Assembly: GCF_013377085.1 (NCBI RefSeq)
Contig: NZ_JACAAX010000003.1
Coordinates: 124,001 to 188,000, forward strand
Reading direction: 5' to 3'
DNA length: 64,000 nucleotides
DNA from: Rhodoplanes sp.
GTDB lineage: Bacteria > Pseudomonadota > Alphaproteobacteria > Rhizobiales > Xanthobacteraceae
Shown: positions 41,445-49,804 of the stretch, piece after piece
Layout of the letters: each line of letters starts with the position of its first letter
How positions within the stretch are numbered: the first letter of the stretch is position 1
Made by a program: the position numbers and the translations under genes
Notes under the pieces: model-generated
Seen by the model: only the letters and a program-made list of their open reading frames with translations
Told to the model about the DNA's origin: nothing
Databases searched by the model: none

Positions 41445-42746
41445 TTGACCCGAAAAGCCCGCGCGACGAAGACAAGTGCCGTGATCGATCGACGCAGTTT
41501 CGTTCGCGGGACCCTGGCCGCCTCGCTCGCGGCTCCGGCCATGGCTGCGCCGGCCGTCGCGCAGGCGCGGCCGCGGGTGGTGGTGATCGGCGGCGGCGCG
41601 GGCGGTGCCACCGCGGCGAAGTATCTGGTCACGGGCGGGGCCGAGCTCGACGTCACCCTGATCGAGCAGAACCACAACTTCGTCACGCCGTTCACCTCGA
41701 ACCTGTTCCTGGCCGGGCTGAAGCCCTACGAGCAGCTCGTCTTCGGCTACGACAACCTGATCGGCCGCGGGGTGCGGCCGGTGTTCGGCCGCGTCGTCGC
41801 GATCGAGCGGACGGCGCGCCGCGTCCGGCTCGAGGATGGCACGCTGGTTCCCTACGACCGGCTGGTGCTGTCGCCTGGCATCGATTTCCGCTGGGGCGAC
41901 GTACCCGGCTGGTCGGAGGAGGCGGCGGAGCGCATGCCGCATGCGTGGCGCGGCGGCGACCAGATTCGTCTGCTCGAGCGACAGCTCCGCGCCGTGCCGG
42001 ACGGCGGCGTGATCGTCATCATCGCGCCACCCAATCCCTATCGCTGCCCGCCGGCCCCCTACGAGCGCGCCTCGATGATGGCGTATGCCCTGAAGGCGCG
42101 CGGCGTCGGCGGTGCCCGCATCGTCATCCTCGACACCAAGGATCACTTCCCGATGCAGCCGCTGTTCGAGGACGGCTGGGACCGCCACTACACCGGGATG
42201 ATCGAGTGGCAGGATCCGGGCGTGCACGGCGGCATCAAGGCGGTCGATCCCAAGGCCATGACGGTGACGACCGACCTGGAGACCCACAAGGCGGCGCTGG
42301 TCAACGTCATCCCGCCCCAGATCGCCGGAAAGCTCGGCCGCGACGCCGGCCTCACCGACGAGAGCGGCTTTTGCCCGGTCGACGCGTCGACGATGACGTC
42401 GCTCATCGACCCCGACATCCATGTGATCGGCGACGCGGCGATCGGCGGCGATTTCCCCAAATCCGGCTTCGCGGCCAACAACGAGGCCAAGAACACTGCG
42501 ATGGTGATCCGCCACATGCTGCTCGGCGCACGCCTGCTGCCGGTGCGCTTCACCAATCACTGCTGGAGCACGATCGCGCCCGAGGATGCGATCAAGAACG
42601 GCGCCCGCTACGAGCCGCGCGACGGCAAGATCGTCATGCTCGATCCCTACACGTCGCAGCGCGACGAGAGCGCGGAGTTGCGCGCCAAGCAGGCGCACGA
42701 GGCGGCCGGCTGGTACCGCGGCATGACGACCGACATTTTCGGGTAG
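41445..42746 (+). CDS. Second flavocytochrome c sulfide dehydrogenase flavoprotein, lacking the covalent-flavin cysteine
   Basis: This 433-residue paralogue of the preceding gene has a Tat signal (IDRRSFVRGTLAASLAAP) and the same FAD fold. The catalytic cysteines are kept: C201 in NPYRCPPAPYERAS and C373 in NHCWSTIAP. The residue for covalent FAD attachment is Pro82 (NFVTPFTSN), so flavin should be non-covalently bound. The start is TTG 41445 with GAGGGGAG upstream. It may act with another cytochrome, or on another sulfur compound or potential range. No cytochrome gene follows. Confidence 0.9.
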   Translation: MTRKARATKTSAVIDRRSFVRGTLAASLAAPAMAAPAVAQARPRVVVIGGGAGGATAAKYLVTGGAELDVTLIEQNHNFVTPFTSNLFLAGLKPYEQLVFGYDNLIGRGVRPVFGRVVAIERTARRVRLEDGTLVPYDRLVLSPGIDFRWGDVPGWSEEAAERMPHAWRGGDQIRLLERQLRAVPDGGVIVIIAPPNPYRCPPAPYERASMMAYALKARGVGGARIVILDTKDHFPMQPLFEDGWDRHYTGMIEWQDPGVHGGIKAVDPKAMTVTTDLETHKAALVNVIPPQIAGKLGRDAGLTDESGFCPVDASTMTSLIDPDIHVIGDAAIGGDFPKSGFAANNEAKNTAMVIRHMLLGARLLPVRFTNHCWSTIAPEDAIKNGARYEPRDGKIVMLDPYTSQRDESAELRAKQAHEAAGWYRGMTTDIFG

Positions 42747-42867
42747 GGAGCGGCCGTCTTACCCCACATGGCTCGACCCGCGATACGGGGCCGGCGCCGC
42801 GGCGACGACCGCCCCCGATGTCGCTGCGCTCCGTCCGGGTTCCTGCGGCCGCGATCGCGAGCCGCCC

Positions 42868-43077
42868 TCAATCGTGGTGGTTGTTTCGCGAAGTGTCGCG
42901 GATCGCCAACAGCCCATCCTTGATGGCGTTGCGGATGCCTTCCTCGATCAGGGTGCGGGCGACGCCCGGCACGCTGGTGCCATGGGTGCCCTGGCGCACC
43001 AGGCGCTCCATAAAGCCGATCGTCGCCAGCGACAGCGTGATCGGAATCCGGTCGGTCTCGGCTTTCTCGGTGGCCAT
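42868..43077 (-). CDS. Small conserved protein, ribbon-helix-helix-like
   Basis: This 69-residue protein has a pattern TDRIPITLSLATIGFMERL, then GVARTLIEEGIRNAI: a short strand followed by two helices with spacing as in ribbon-helix-helix DNA-binding proteins. I recall similar short proteins in many Hyphomicrobiales but no named family. No toxin gene is adjacent. It lies convergent with the flavoprotein gene and divergent from the rhodanese gene. Confidence 0.7.
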   Translation of the reverse strand: MATEKAETDRIPITLSLATIGFMERLVRQGTHGTSVPGVARTLIEEGIRNAIKDGLLAIRDTSRNNHHD

Positions 43078-43280
43078 GAACGAAACGTTAACCCGGCCGG
43101 CGGGGTACGGAAAAGACTCATTTTCGACTCTTCAACGAATACCGATCGCGAGGCCGGCGACCTGCGGACGAGGGTGAACCGCCGCGGCAGGAGCCACACG
43201 AAACTCTCGGCCGGGCTCGTGGCCCCGGCCGGCGCCAGGCGCCCGGCATTGCGCGACCAGCGGCGGACGGCTACAGAGTC

Positions 43281-43294
43281 TTGAATATGTTCAA
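43281..43294. promoter_or_regulatory. Palindrome upstream of the rhodanese gene
   Basis: TTGAA-TATG-TTCAA is a perfect inverted repeat, 22 bp before the preferred start at 43317. Its ATATGTTCAAAGCCGG segment resembles the sox motif ATATTTGCAAAGACGG (13 of 16). It may be a binding site of the same sulfur regulator. Confidence 0.4.
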
Positions 43295-43316
43295 AGCCGG
43301 AACGACGGAGACCGAG

Positions 43317-43712
43317 ATGGCCGGAAGCGTCAAGGAGATGATCGCGGCAGCCAACGCCGTGGTGCCGAAGATCACGCCGGACCAGGCGCGCGAGATGATG
43401 GCCGCCGGCGGCGTGCTGGTGGTCGACGTGCGCGACGCGCCCGAGGTGGAGAAGAGCGGCAAGGTGGCGGGTGCCGTGCACGTCTCGCGCGGCATGCTGG
43501 AGTTCCGCGCCGATCCCGAGTCGCCCTATCACGACAAGGCGTTCGACAAGAGCAAGCCCGTGATCCTCTACTGCGCCTCCGGCGGCCGCTCGGCGCTGGC
43601 CGGCAAGGTGCTGAAGGATTTCGGCTACGCCCGCGTCTTCAATCTCGGCGCGTTCAAAGACTGGGCCGACAGCGGCGGCGCCGTGGAGACGCCGATCGAG
43701 CAGGGGATGTGA
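43317..43712 (+). CDS. Rhodanese-like sulfurtransferase
   Basis: This 131-residue single rhodanese domain has VLVVDVRDAPEVEKSGKVAGAVHVSRG and the active loop CASGGRS (YCASGGRSALAGKVL), with catalytic Cys at ~residue 86. There is no signal peptide from the chosen start, so it is cytoplasmic. Rhodaneses transfer sulfane sulfur and would fit after the sulfide-oxidising enzymes. The ATG at 43317 follows GGAG; an ATG at 43287 overlaps the palindrome and is less likely. It is the last gene of the sulfur region. Confidence 0.88.
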   Translation: MAGSVKEMIAAANAVVPKITPDQAREMMAAGGVLVVDVRDAPEVEKSGKVAGAVHVSRGMLEFRADPESPYHDKAFDKSKPVILYCASGGRSALAGKVLKDFGYARVFNLGAFKDWADSGGAVETPIEQGM

Positions 43713-43740
43713 GGGGCAGGACGAACGGCCGGATTTGGTC

Positions 43741-45018
43741 TCACCCGTAGCGCCGCTTCGCCTCGATGGTGAGGCCGAGGCCGACGGCGCCGAAGCGGTC
43801 GCCGTCGATCACGGCGGCGTCGGGCAGCACGCTGCGCACCGCGGCGCGCACGCTCGGCACCAGGCTGCCGCCGCCGGTGAAGAACACCGCGTCGATGTTT
43901 TCGGGCACCAGGCCGGCCGTGGCGATGCAGCCGTGCACCGTCGCCTTCAGCCGATCGGCGAGCGGGGCGGTCGCCTGCTCCAGCATGGGGCGGGTCGCCG
44001 GCGGCGTCAGGCCGGCTTCCAGCCAGTCGAGCGGGATGCTGGTCTCGCTCTGGTCCGACAGCGCGATCTTGCCGCGCTCCACCTCGATCAGCACCGAGTG
44101 GCCGCGCCGCATCTCGATCAGATGGATCAGCCGGTCGAGCAGCTCCGGTTTTTGGGCGTCGCGCCGCACCAGCTTCAGCTCCGGCACCACCTTCTTGTCG
44201 TAGAGCCGGTTGACGGTCGCCCAGGTGGCGAGATCGAAATAGGGCCCCGACGGCACCTCGATATCGCCGCGCGTCATCAGGGTGCGGAAGCCGAGCGCCG
44301 GCGTCACGGCGGCGAGCGCCAGGGCGCGGTCGTAGTCGGTGCCGCCGAGCCGGGTGCCGCCGCTGGCGAGAATGTCGCTGGCGCGGTCGTCGCGATCGCG
44401 GCGCGCCGGGCCGAGCCGCACCACCGAAAAGTCCGAGGTGCCGCCGCCGACATCGGCGACCAGCGCCAGCGTCTCAGCCGCGATGCCGCGCTCGTACTCG
44501 AAGGCGGCCGCCACCGGCTCGTACTGGAACGACACCTCGCGAAAGCCGGCCTGGCGGGCGATCTCGACGAGGGTCGCCTCGGCGCGGGCGTCGGCCGCCG
44601 GGTCGGCGTCGACGAAGTGGACCGGGCGGCCGTGCACGACGCGGTCGAGCACGCAGCCGGCCTGCGCCTCGGCGCGGTGCTTGAGCGCCTCGACATAGCG
44701 CCGCACGATCTCCTGGAAGGTGATGCGCCGGCGAAAGACGTGGGTCTTCTCGTCGATCAGGGCGGTGCCGAGGATCGACTTCAGCGAGCGCATGAAGCGG
44801 CCCGAGACGCCGTCCACATAGGCCGCGACGGCGTCGCGGCCGATCACGAAGGCATGGTCGTGGTCGAGGCCGAAGAACACGGCGCTCGGCACCGTGGTGC
44901 TGCCGTGGTCGAGCGCCAGCAGCGCCGGCGCGCCGTCCGTCACCACGCCGAGCGTCGAGTTGGAGGTGCCGAAGTCGAGCCCGCAGGCGCGATGCGGGGT
45001 TTTCGCTGAAGGCTTCAT
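43741..45018 (-). CDS. Hsp70-family protein without substrate-binding domain (YegD-like)
   Basis: This 425-residue actin/Hsp70-fold ATPase has the phosphate-1 motif GLDFGTSNSTLGVV near the start, phosphate-2 LVADVGGGTSDFSV, and the adenosine motif VFFTGGGSLVPSV. The chain ends shortly after the ATPase region, so the peptide-binding domain of DnaK is absent, as in YegD. An insertion with MRRGHSVLIEVERGKIALS sits in subdomain II. ATG 45018 has GGAG upstream; another start at 45033 is possible. The client and function are unknown. No co-chaperone gene is nearby. Confidence 0.85.
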   Translation of the reverse strand: MKPSAKTPHRACGLDFGTSNSTLGVVTDGAPALLALDHGSTTVPSAVFFGLDHDHAFVIGRDAVAAYVDGVSGRFMRSLKSILGTALIDEKTHVFRRRITFQEIVRRYVEALKHRAEAQAGCVLDRVVHGRPVHFVDADPAADARAEATLVEIARQAGFREVSFQYEPVAAAFEYERGIAAETLALVADVGGGTSDFSVVRLGPARRDRDDRASDILASGGTRLGGTDYDRALALAAVTPALGFRTLMTRGDIEVPSGPYFDLATWATVNRLYDKKVVPELKLVRRDAQKPELLDRLIHLIEMRRGHSVLIEVERGKIALSDQSETSIPLDWLEAGLTPPATRPMLEQATAPLADRLKATVHGCIATAGLVPENIDAVFFTGGGSLVPSVRAAVRSVLPDAAVIDGDRFGAVGLGLTIEAKRRYG

Positions 45019-45042
45019 GCCGGCTCCGGACAAAGGACTCGG

Positions 45043-45144
45043 TCATTCCGGGGCGCGGGCCGCAGGCCCGCGAGCCCGGAATCCATACGCACGGACAGGG
45101 GGTATGGATTCTGGGCTCGCCGCTGCGCGGCGCCCCGGAATGAC
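45043..45144. repeat. Extragenic palindrome, family A
   Basis: GTCATTCCGGGGCGCGGGCC and GCGGCGCCCCGGAATGACG enclose CCCGGAATCCATACGCACGG and GGTATGGATTCTGGG. It lies between the SRAP and Hsp70-like genes. The rest to 45257 has no visible gene. Confidence 0.85.
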
Positions 45145-45257
45145 GGAGGAACGAGTCCGGGTGCGGACTCGCGACAGCTTTGGATCGGTCAGACGATCCG
45201 AGGGCCGGGTTGGATAGTCGATGTCGGCCGCGGCAGCAACCCGGGGCGAGGACACGC

Positions 45258-46067
45258 TCAGAACAGCGAGCCCTGGTCGGGCGCGCCCTTGGGTTTTTGG
45301 GCGCGGCGTGGCGGGGTGGCTGGCTTTGCCGCCGGCTTCGCCGGTGCGGGCAAGGGCGCGGTTGAGTCCGCCGCGGGCGTCAGCCGTGCCAGCAGGTCGG
45401 GCGAATCGTTTGCCGTGCGGTTGACGGCGGTCGACACCTCCCAGGCCTCCAGGAGCCCGTCCGGGGCCGGCGCGATCAGGGCCGAGGCCGTGAGGGCGTC
45501 GACATGGTCGGCGTCGAGCCACAGGTCGAACCCCTCGGGCGGCACGATCACGGGCATGCGGTCGTGGATCGGCGCGAGCGTGTGGTTGGCCCGGGTGGTG
45601 ACGATGCAGACGGTCTCCATCTCCTCGCCGTTCGGCCCCATCCAGGCCTCCCACAGGCCCGCGAAGGCGAGCGCGCCGCCGCCCCGTTTCCGGATGAAGA
45701 ACGGCCGCTTGGATCCCTTGGGCCCCTCGGGCCCGGTGGGGCCGCCGGTCGCCTGCCACTCGAAGAAGCCGTCGGCCGGCAGCAGGCAGCGCCGCCGCTT
45801 CATGGCGTTGCGGAACGCCGGCTTGTCGCAGACCGACTCGCCCCGCGCGTTGATCAGCAGCGAGAAGCCGCGCGGGTCCTTCACCCAGGCCGGGATCAGG
45901 CCCCAGCGCAGCAGCGCGAACTGGCGGACGCCGTCGGCCAGCCGCACCACCGGGACCGGCTGGGTCGGCGCCACGTTGTGGCGCGGCGGGAAGTTCGGCT
46001 GCTCACCGTAACGGAATAGGGCCCTAATCGCTTCGGGCGAGGATGTGATGGCGTAGCGACCGCACAT
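45258..46067 (-). CDS. SOS response-associated peptidase (SRAP/YedK, HMCES homologue)
   Basis: This 269-residue protein begins MCGRYAI, so Cys2 becomes the N-terminal residue that cross-links to abasic sites in single-stranded DNA. Other SRAP motifs are RHNVAPTQPVPVV (with the Asn), GLIPAWVKDP, INARGESV, RRCLLPADGFFEW (with the Glu) and HDRMPVIVPP (with the His). Two oddities are a Gly/Pro-rich insert GGPTGPEGPKGS after FFEWQAT, and a 45-residue Pro/Ala/Lys tail. The start at 46067 is fixed by the required MCGR N-terminus. Confidence 0.92.
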   Translation of the reverse strand: MCGRYAITSSPEAIRALFRYGEQPNFPPRHNVAPTQPVPVVRLADGVRQFALLRWGLIPAWVKDPRGFSLLINARGESVCDKPAFRNAMKRRRCLLPADGFFEWQATGGPTGPEGPKGSKRPFFIRKRGGGALAFAGLWEAWMGPNGEEMETVCIVTTRANHTLAPIHDRMPVIVPPEGFDLWLDADHVDALTASALIAPAPDGLLEAWEVSTAVNRTANDSPDLLARLTPAADSTAPLPAPAKPAAKPATPPRRAQKPKGAPDQGSLF

Positions 46068-46157
46068 GGCTCGATTGCCGTTCCCTTGTGCAACTTTTAA
46101 TGCGCCCTTAACCGGCCCAGCCGACAGTTTTCTGAAAAGCACGCGCACTTGTCATCG

Positions 46158-46688
46158 ATGAACCCGCAACCCAGACCATCATCGGCCGACCTGCGCGCTC
46201 AGGCCCTCGATCCGGCCGTGCTGGCGCGCGCCAACATCAATCCGCTGACCCGGCTCGCGACCGATTATCTCAACCACTACAACGAAGTCATCATGCTGCT
46301 CGAGATGCTCGAGTCATGCCCGGAGTTCACCGAGGACATTCTCGGCTGGGAGCCGCGCGGCTACGTCGAGTATTTCGCGCGATCGACCTTCAAGGACCGC
46401 GAGCTGGCGCGGGCGGCCTGGGACTTCGCCGACCCGGCGTCCCGCAGCGAGCTCGAGGCCGTGATCGACCACATGAACGCCATCCTGGCCGCGACGCTCG
46501 ACGCCCTGCGGCACGACCTGTCGCCGACCGCCTGCGCCAAGCTCGGCACCGAGGCGTCGGGCTGGCTGAAGCCGCTGGTGGCCAAGGCCGGCTCGGTGAT
46601 CAACGGCGAGCACATCATGCCGGCCACCACGTCCGACGAGACGGGCCGCCAGGCGATGGTCGACGCCGTGTTCGAGCGCGGCGCGTGA
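46158..46688 (+). CDS. Conserved hypothetical protein
   Basis: This 176-residue soluble, mostly helical protein has a central NPLTRLATDYLNHYNEVIML segment and ends AMVDAVFERGA. It is reminiscent of conserved proteins in Bradyrhizobium-like genomes, but I cannot name a domain. ATG 46158 is chosen; a TTG nine bases upstream is in frame. It is divergent from the SRAP gene by 90 bp and is followed closely by the NUDIX gene (13-bp gap), so the two may be co-transcribed. Confidence 0.75.
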   Translation: MNPQPRPSSADLRAQALDPAVLARANINPLTRLATDYLNHYNEVIMLLEMLESCPEFTEDILGWEPRGYVEYFARSTFKDRELARAAWDFADPASRSELEAVIDHMNAILAATLDALRHDLSPTACAKLGTEASGWLKPLVAKAGSVINGEHIMPATTSDETGRQAMVDAVFERGA

Positions 46689-46701
46689 GCGGGCGTCGCG
46701 C

Positions 46702-47142
46702 GTGAGCGAGGCCCGCACCTATCCGACCCGCCCGTTCCTGGCCGTCAGCGCGGCGGTGTTCCGGGCCGGCCGTGTCCTGCTGGTGCGGCGCGCCAAGGCG
46801 CCGTCGACGGGGCCATGGACGCTGCCGGGCGGCGCCGTCGAGACGGGCGAGACGCTGCACGAGGCGGTGCTGCGCGAGGTTTTCGAGGAGACGGCCCTGC
46901 GGGTGGCGCCGGCCGGCCTCGCCGGGCACCGCGAGGTGATCCTGCACGACGCCGAGGGGCGGGTGGAGCGCCATTTCGTCGTGCTGGCCTTCGCGGCGCG
47001 CTGGCTCGCCGGCGAGCCGGTCCTCGACGCCGAGCACGCCGCCTTCGCCTGGCACCCACCCGACGCGGTCGCCGGCCTCGACACCACCGAGGGGCTGGCC
47101 GAGATCGTCGCGGCCGCCCAGGCCCTGGTGGGGGAGGGGTAG
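46702..47142 (+). CDS. NUDIX hydrolase
   Basis: This 146-residue enzyme has a complete NUDIX box: GGAVETGETLHEAVLREVFE followed by ETAL (~residues 42-65; pattern Gx5Ex7REUXEEXGU with Thr at the last Gly position). It would cleave nucleoside diphosphate-linked compounds with Mg2+ bound by the REVFEE glutamates. The start codon GTG 46702 lies 13 bp after the preceding stop. The core resembles the ADP-ribose pyrophosphatase/MutT group; the substrate is open. Confidence 0.88.
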   Translation: MSEARTYPTRPFLAVSAAVFRAGRVLLVRRAKAPSTGPWTLPGGAVETGETLHEAVLREVFEETALRVAPAGLAGHREVILHDAEGRVERHFVVLAFAARWLAGEPVLDAEHAAFAWHPPDAVAGLDTTEGLAEIVAAAQALVGEG

Positions 47143-47156
47143 CGCTTCGCCTGCGT

Positions 47157-47243
47157 CGTCGCCGGGCTCGACCCGGCGACCCATCTCGTCGAAAAGTCCT
47201 TGTTCGAAGATGGATACGCGGGTCGAGGCCATCGTATGACGAC
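47157..47243. repeat. Palindromic repeat, family D, degenerate
   Basis: GTCGCCGGGCTCGACCCGGCGACCCATC at the left and GATGGATACGCGGGTCGAGG at the right are like the copies at 41337 and 59430, but with arm exchange and changes. It lies between the NUDIX and TIGR02301 genes. Confidence 0.7.
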
Positions 47244-47324
47244 CACAGTGTCCGAGCCCGTCCCGCCTTGCCCCGGACGCGATTGCGTCGCACATAGGGG
47301 CACCCAACCCTGTGAAACGCCTCG

Positions 47325-47711
47325 ATGATCCGCGCCGTCTCCGTTCCCGTCCTCGCCCTCCTGGTCGCGTTCGCGCTGGTGGCGCCGCGTCCGGCCTCCG
47401 CCCAGCAGACGATCCCGTTCGACGGCGATCTGCGGCGGCTCTCGGAAATCCTCGGCGCGCTGCATTACCTGCGGGAGATTTGCGGGGCCGGCGAGGGCCA
47501 GAAATGGCGCGTCGAGATGCAGCAGCTCGTCGATGCCGAGGCGCCGAGCGGGGCGCGGCGCTCGCAGATGATCGCCAGCTTCAACCGCGGCTACCGGCTC
47601 TATCAGCAGAGCTATCGAAGCTGCACGCCGGCCGCCGACACGGCGATCCGCCGCTACCTCCAGGAGGGCTCCAAGATCGCCCGCGAGGTCACGGCCCGCT
47701 ACGCCAACTGA
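47325..47711 (+). CDS. TIGR02301 family periplasmic protein
   Basis: This 128-residue protein has a signal peptide (VLALLVAFALVAPRPASAQQ) and the helical mature core LRRLSEILGALHYLREICGA, then RSQMIASFNRGYRLYQQSYR with two cysteines. It matches the alphaproteobacterial family TIGR02301 of unknown function. It stands alone. A candidate regulatory gap of about 115 bp follows. Confidence 0.8.
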   Translation: MIRAVSVPVLALLVAFALVAPRPASAQQTIPFDGDLRRLSEILGALHYLREICGAGEGQKWRVEMQQLVDAEAPSGARRSQMIASFNRGYRLYQQSYRSCTPAADTAIRRYLQEGSKIAREVTARYAN

Positions 47712-47838
47712 CGGTCCGTCGACTACCGTCGTACCGGTTAACCTTTCCTAAAGGATTGGCTGGTCCGCCCGAATCCTTCTGGTAAGAAACATCGAGACGA
47801 GACGACGGTTTGGGCGCGGGGATCGGGTGAGTCGCGGC

Positions 47839-48099
47839 ATGTCGATGGCAACGGAAGAGGCCCACGATCCGATATCGGATCAGGATCAGAAGCGGGCGGC
47901 GCTCGGCGTCATCAAGGAGGCGTGGGCCGAAGGCTGGGCCGACGGCATCGACGGCGACTGCCTGGCGCAGGCCTCGCTGTTCTGCGCCCTGACCGAGCTG
48001 GTCTCCACCTATGGCGAGGACGCCACCGCGCGCTTCGCCGAAGGCCTGTCCCGCCGCATCTCCTCCGGCGAATTCTCCATCGTCCTGGCGCGCCAGTAG
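47839..48099 (+). CDS. Small conserved hypothetical protein
   Basis: This ~86-residue acidic helical protein (QKRAALGVIKEAWAEGWADG, then CLAQASLFCALTELVSTYGE and ATARFAEGLSRRISSGEFSI) has no signal or membrane segment. Three starts are possible (GTG 47827, ATG 47839, ATG 47845). No family name is recognised, but the composition and length look like a conserved small protein of this order. Confidence 0.65.
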   Translation: MSMATEEAHDPISDQDQKRAALGVIKEAWAEGWADGIDGDCLAQASLFCALTELVSTYGEDATARFAEGLSRRISSGEFSIVLARQ

Positions 48100-48186
48100 G
48101 ACGTTTCGGCCGCCGGTGGCCCCACGGGCCTTGAGCCGGGCTCGCGCGCGCCCTACCTTTCGGGCTGACCCTGGTCCGAAAGAATC

Positions 48187-49116
48187 ATGCAGGCAGCGCC
48201 TCTCCCCGACCGCGCCATCGTCCATGTCTCCGGCGACGATGGCCGCCACTTCCTCAACGGCCTGGTGACGGCAAATGTCGCGACCATGGGTCCGGCGACG
48301 CCGCGCTTCGCTGCGCTGCTCACCCCGCAGGGCAAGATCGTCGTCGATTTCCTGATCGTCGAGATCCCGGCCCAAGACGGCCCGGCCCAAACCGGCGGCG
48401 GCTTCCTGCTCGATGTCCCGGCCGCGCTCGCCGACGGGCTCGTCACCAAGCTGAAATTCTACAAGCTCCGCGCCAAGGTTTCGGTCGAGGACCGCTCCTC
48501 GGCGCTCGCCGTGCTGGCCCTGTGGGGCGAGGGGGCGGATCCGGCGGCGACGGAGCCGGCCGCGATCGACGGCCTGGTGTTTCGCGATCCGCGGCTCCCG
48601 GCGCTCGGCTTCCGCGCCATCGTGCCGGCCGGCAGCATCGCGGCGGTGGCCGAAAAGCTCGGTGCGACGCTGACCGATGCGTCCGCCTGGGAGGCGCACC
48701 GTATCGCCCTCGGGATCCCGCGCGGCGGCGTCGACTTCGCCTATGGCGACGCCTTCCCGCACGAGACCGACATGGACCAGCTCGCCGGCATCGACTTCAA
48801 GAAGGGCTGCTATGTCGGCCAGGAGGTGGTGTCGCGCATGCAGCATCGCGGCAGCGCGCGCACCCGCGTGGTGCCGGTGACGTTCGACGGCTTCGCGCCG
48901 CCGCCCGGCATGCCGGTCATGGCGGGCGAGATTGCGGTCGGCGCCATGGGCTCGGCCGTGCCCGGGCGCGGGCTTGCGGCGCTGCGGCTCGACCGCGTCG
49001 GCGAGGCGATGGTCGCCGGCACGCCGCTCGTCGCCGGCGGCATCACGCTCGTGCCCGAAAAACCCGGCTGGGCGGGCTTCGCCTGGCCGGGCGACACGGC
49101 CGCAAAGGCGCCGTGA
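48187..49116 (+). CDS. ygfZ: Folate-binding protein YgfZ/GcvT-like
   Basis: This 309-residue protein related to the glycine cleavage T-protein is needed in many bacteria for iron-sulfur cluster assembly or repair. The hallmark KGCYVGQEVVSRMQHRGSAR (residues ~217-236) with the invariant cysteine is present, with LTPQGKIVVDFLI near the N-terminus. Its stop codon TGATG overlaps the ATG of tag, so the pair is translationally coupled. Known function of the family and the sequence agree. Confidence 0.92.
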   Translation: MQAAPLPDRAIVHVSGDDGRHFLNGLVTANVATMGPATPRFAALLTPQGKIVVDFLIVEIPAQDGPAQTGGGFLLDVPAALADGLVTKLKFYKLRAKVSVEDRSSALAVLALWGEGADPAATEPAAIDGLVFRDPRLPALGFRAIVPAGSIAAVAEKLGATLTDASAWEAHRIALGIPRGGVDFAYGDAFPHETDMDQLAGIDFKKGCYVGQEVVSRMQHRGSARTRVVPVTFDGFAPPPGMPVMAGEIAVGAMGSAVPGRGLAALRLDRVGEAMVAGTPLVAGGITLVPEKPGWAGFAWPGDTAAKAP

Positions 49117-49802
49117 TGACGGCGGTGCTGCATCCCGACGGGCTGAAGCGCTGCGCCTGGCCGCAGCAGGACTCGCTCTACGTCGCCTATCACGACACCG
49201 AATGGGGCGTGCCGGAGCACGACGACCGCGCCCTCTTCGAGAAGCTGGTGCTGGACGGTTTTCAGGCCGGGCTGTCGTGGATCACCATCCTGCGCAAGCG
49301 CGAGAATTTTCGCGCCGCGTTCGATGGCTTCGATCCCGAGACGATCGCCCGCTACGACGCCGAAAAGGTCGCGGCTTTGATGCAGGACGCCGGCATCGTG
49401 CGCAACCGCGCCAAGATCGAGGGCGCCGTCGCCTCGGCGCGCGCCTGGCTCGACGTGATGGAGAAGGGGCCGGGCTTCTCGGCGTTGCTGTGGGGCTTTG
49501 TCGACGGCCGGCCACAGGTGAACCGTTTCCGCGCCGTCGGCGAGGTGCCGGCCGAGACGCCGGTGTCGCGGGCGATGTCGAAGGAACTGTCCGCGCGCGG
49601 CTTCAAGTTTTGTGGGCCGACCATCGTCTACGCCTTCATGCAGGCGGTCGGCATGGTCAACGACCATCTGGTGACGTGCCACCGCCATGCCGCGCTCGCC
49701 GGCGGTCCGCCCAGGCCCGTCAAGGCGCCGAAGACCGCTCGGCCGGCGAAGCCGGGGACGTCTGTCCGCCCGGCCGGCAAGCCGCCCAGCAAGAAGACCT
49801 GA
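49116..49802 (+). CDS. tag: DNA-3-methyladenine glycosylase I
   Basis: This 228-residue base-excision repair enzyme removes 3-methyladenine from DNA. It has the zinc-binding pattern of Tag: RCAW (N-terminal Cys), YHDTEWG (His), and a C-terminal VNDHLVTCHRH (His and Cys). The helix-hairpin-helix core runs through DGFQAGLSWITILRKRENFR with the Glu-containing EKLVLDGFQ. A Pro/Lys-rich tail of about 35 residues is added after the usual end. The start overlaps the ygfZ stop. Confidence 0.94.
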   Translation: MTAVLHPDGLKRCAWPQQDSLYVAYHDTEWGVPEHDDRALFEKLVLDGFQAGLSWITILRKRENFRAAFDGFDPETIARYDAEKVAALMQDAGIVRNRAKIEGAVASARAWLDVMEKGPGFSALLWGFVDGRPQVNRFRAVGEVPAETPVSRAMSKELSARGFKFCGPTIVYAFMQAVGMVNDHLVTCHRHAALAGGPPRPVKAPKTARPAKPGTSVRPAGKPPSKKT

Positions 49803-49804
49803 CG

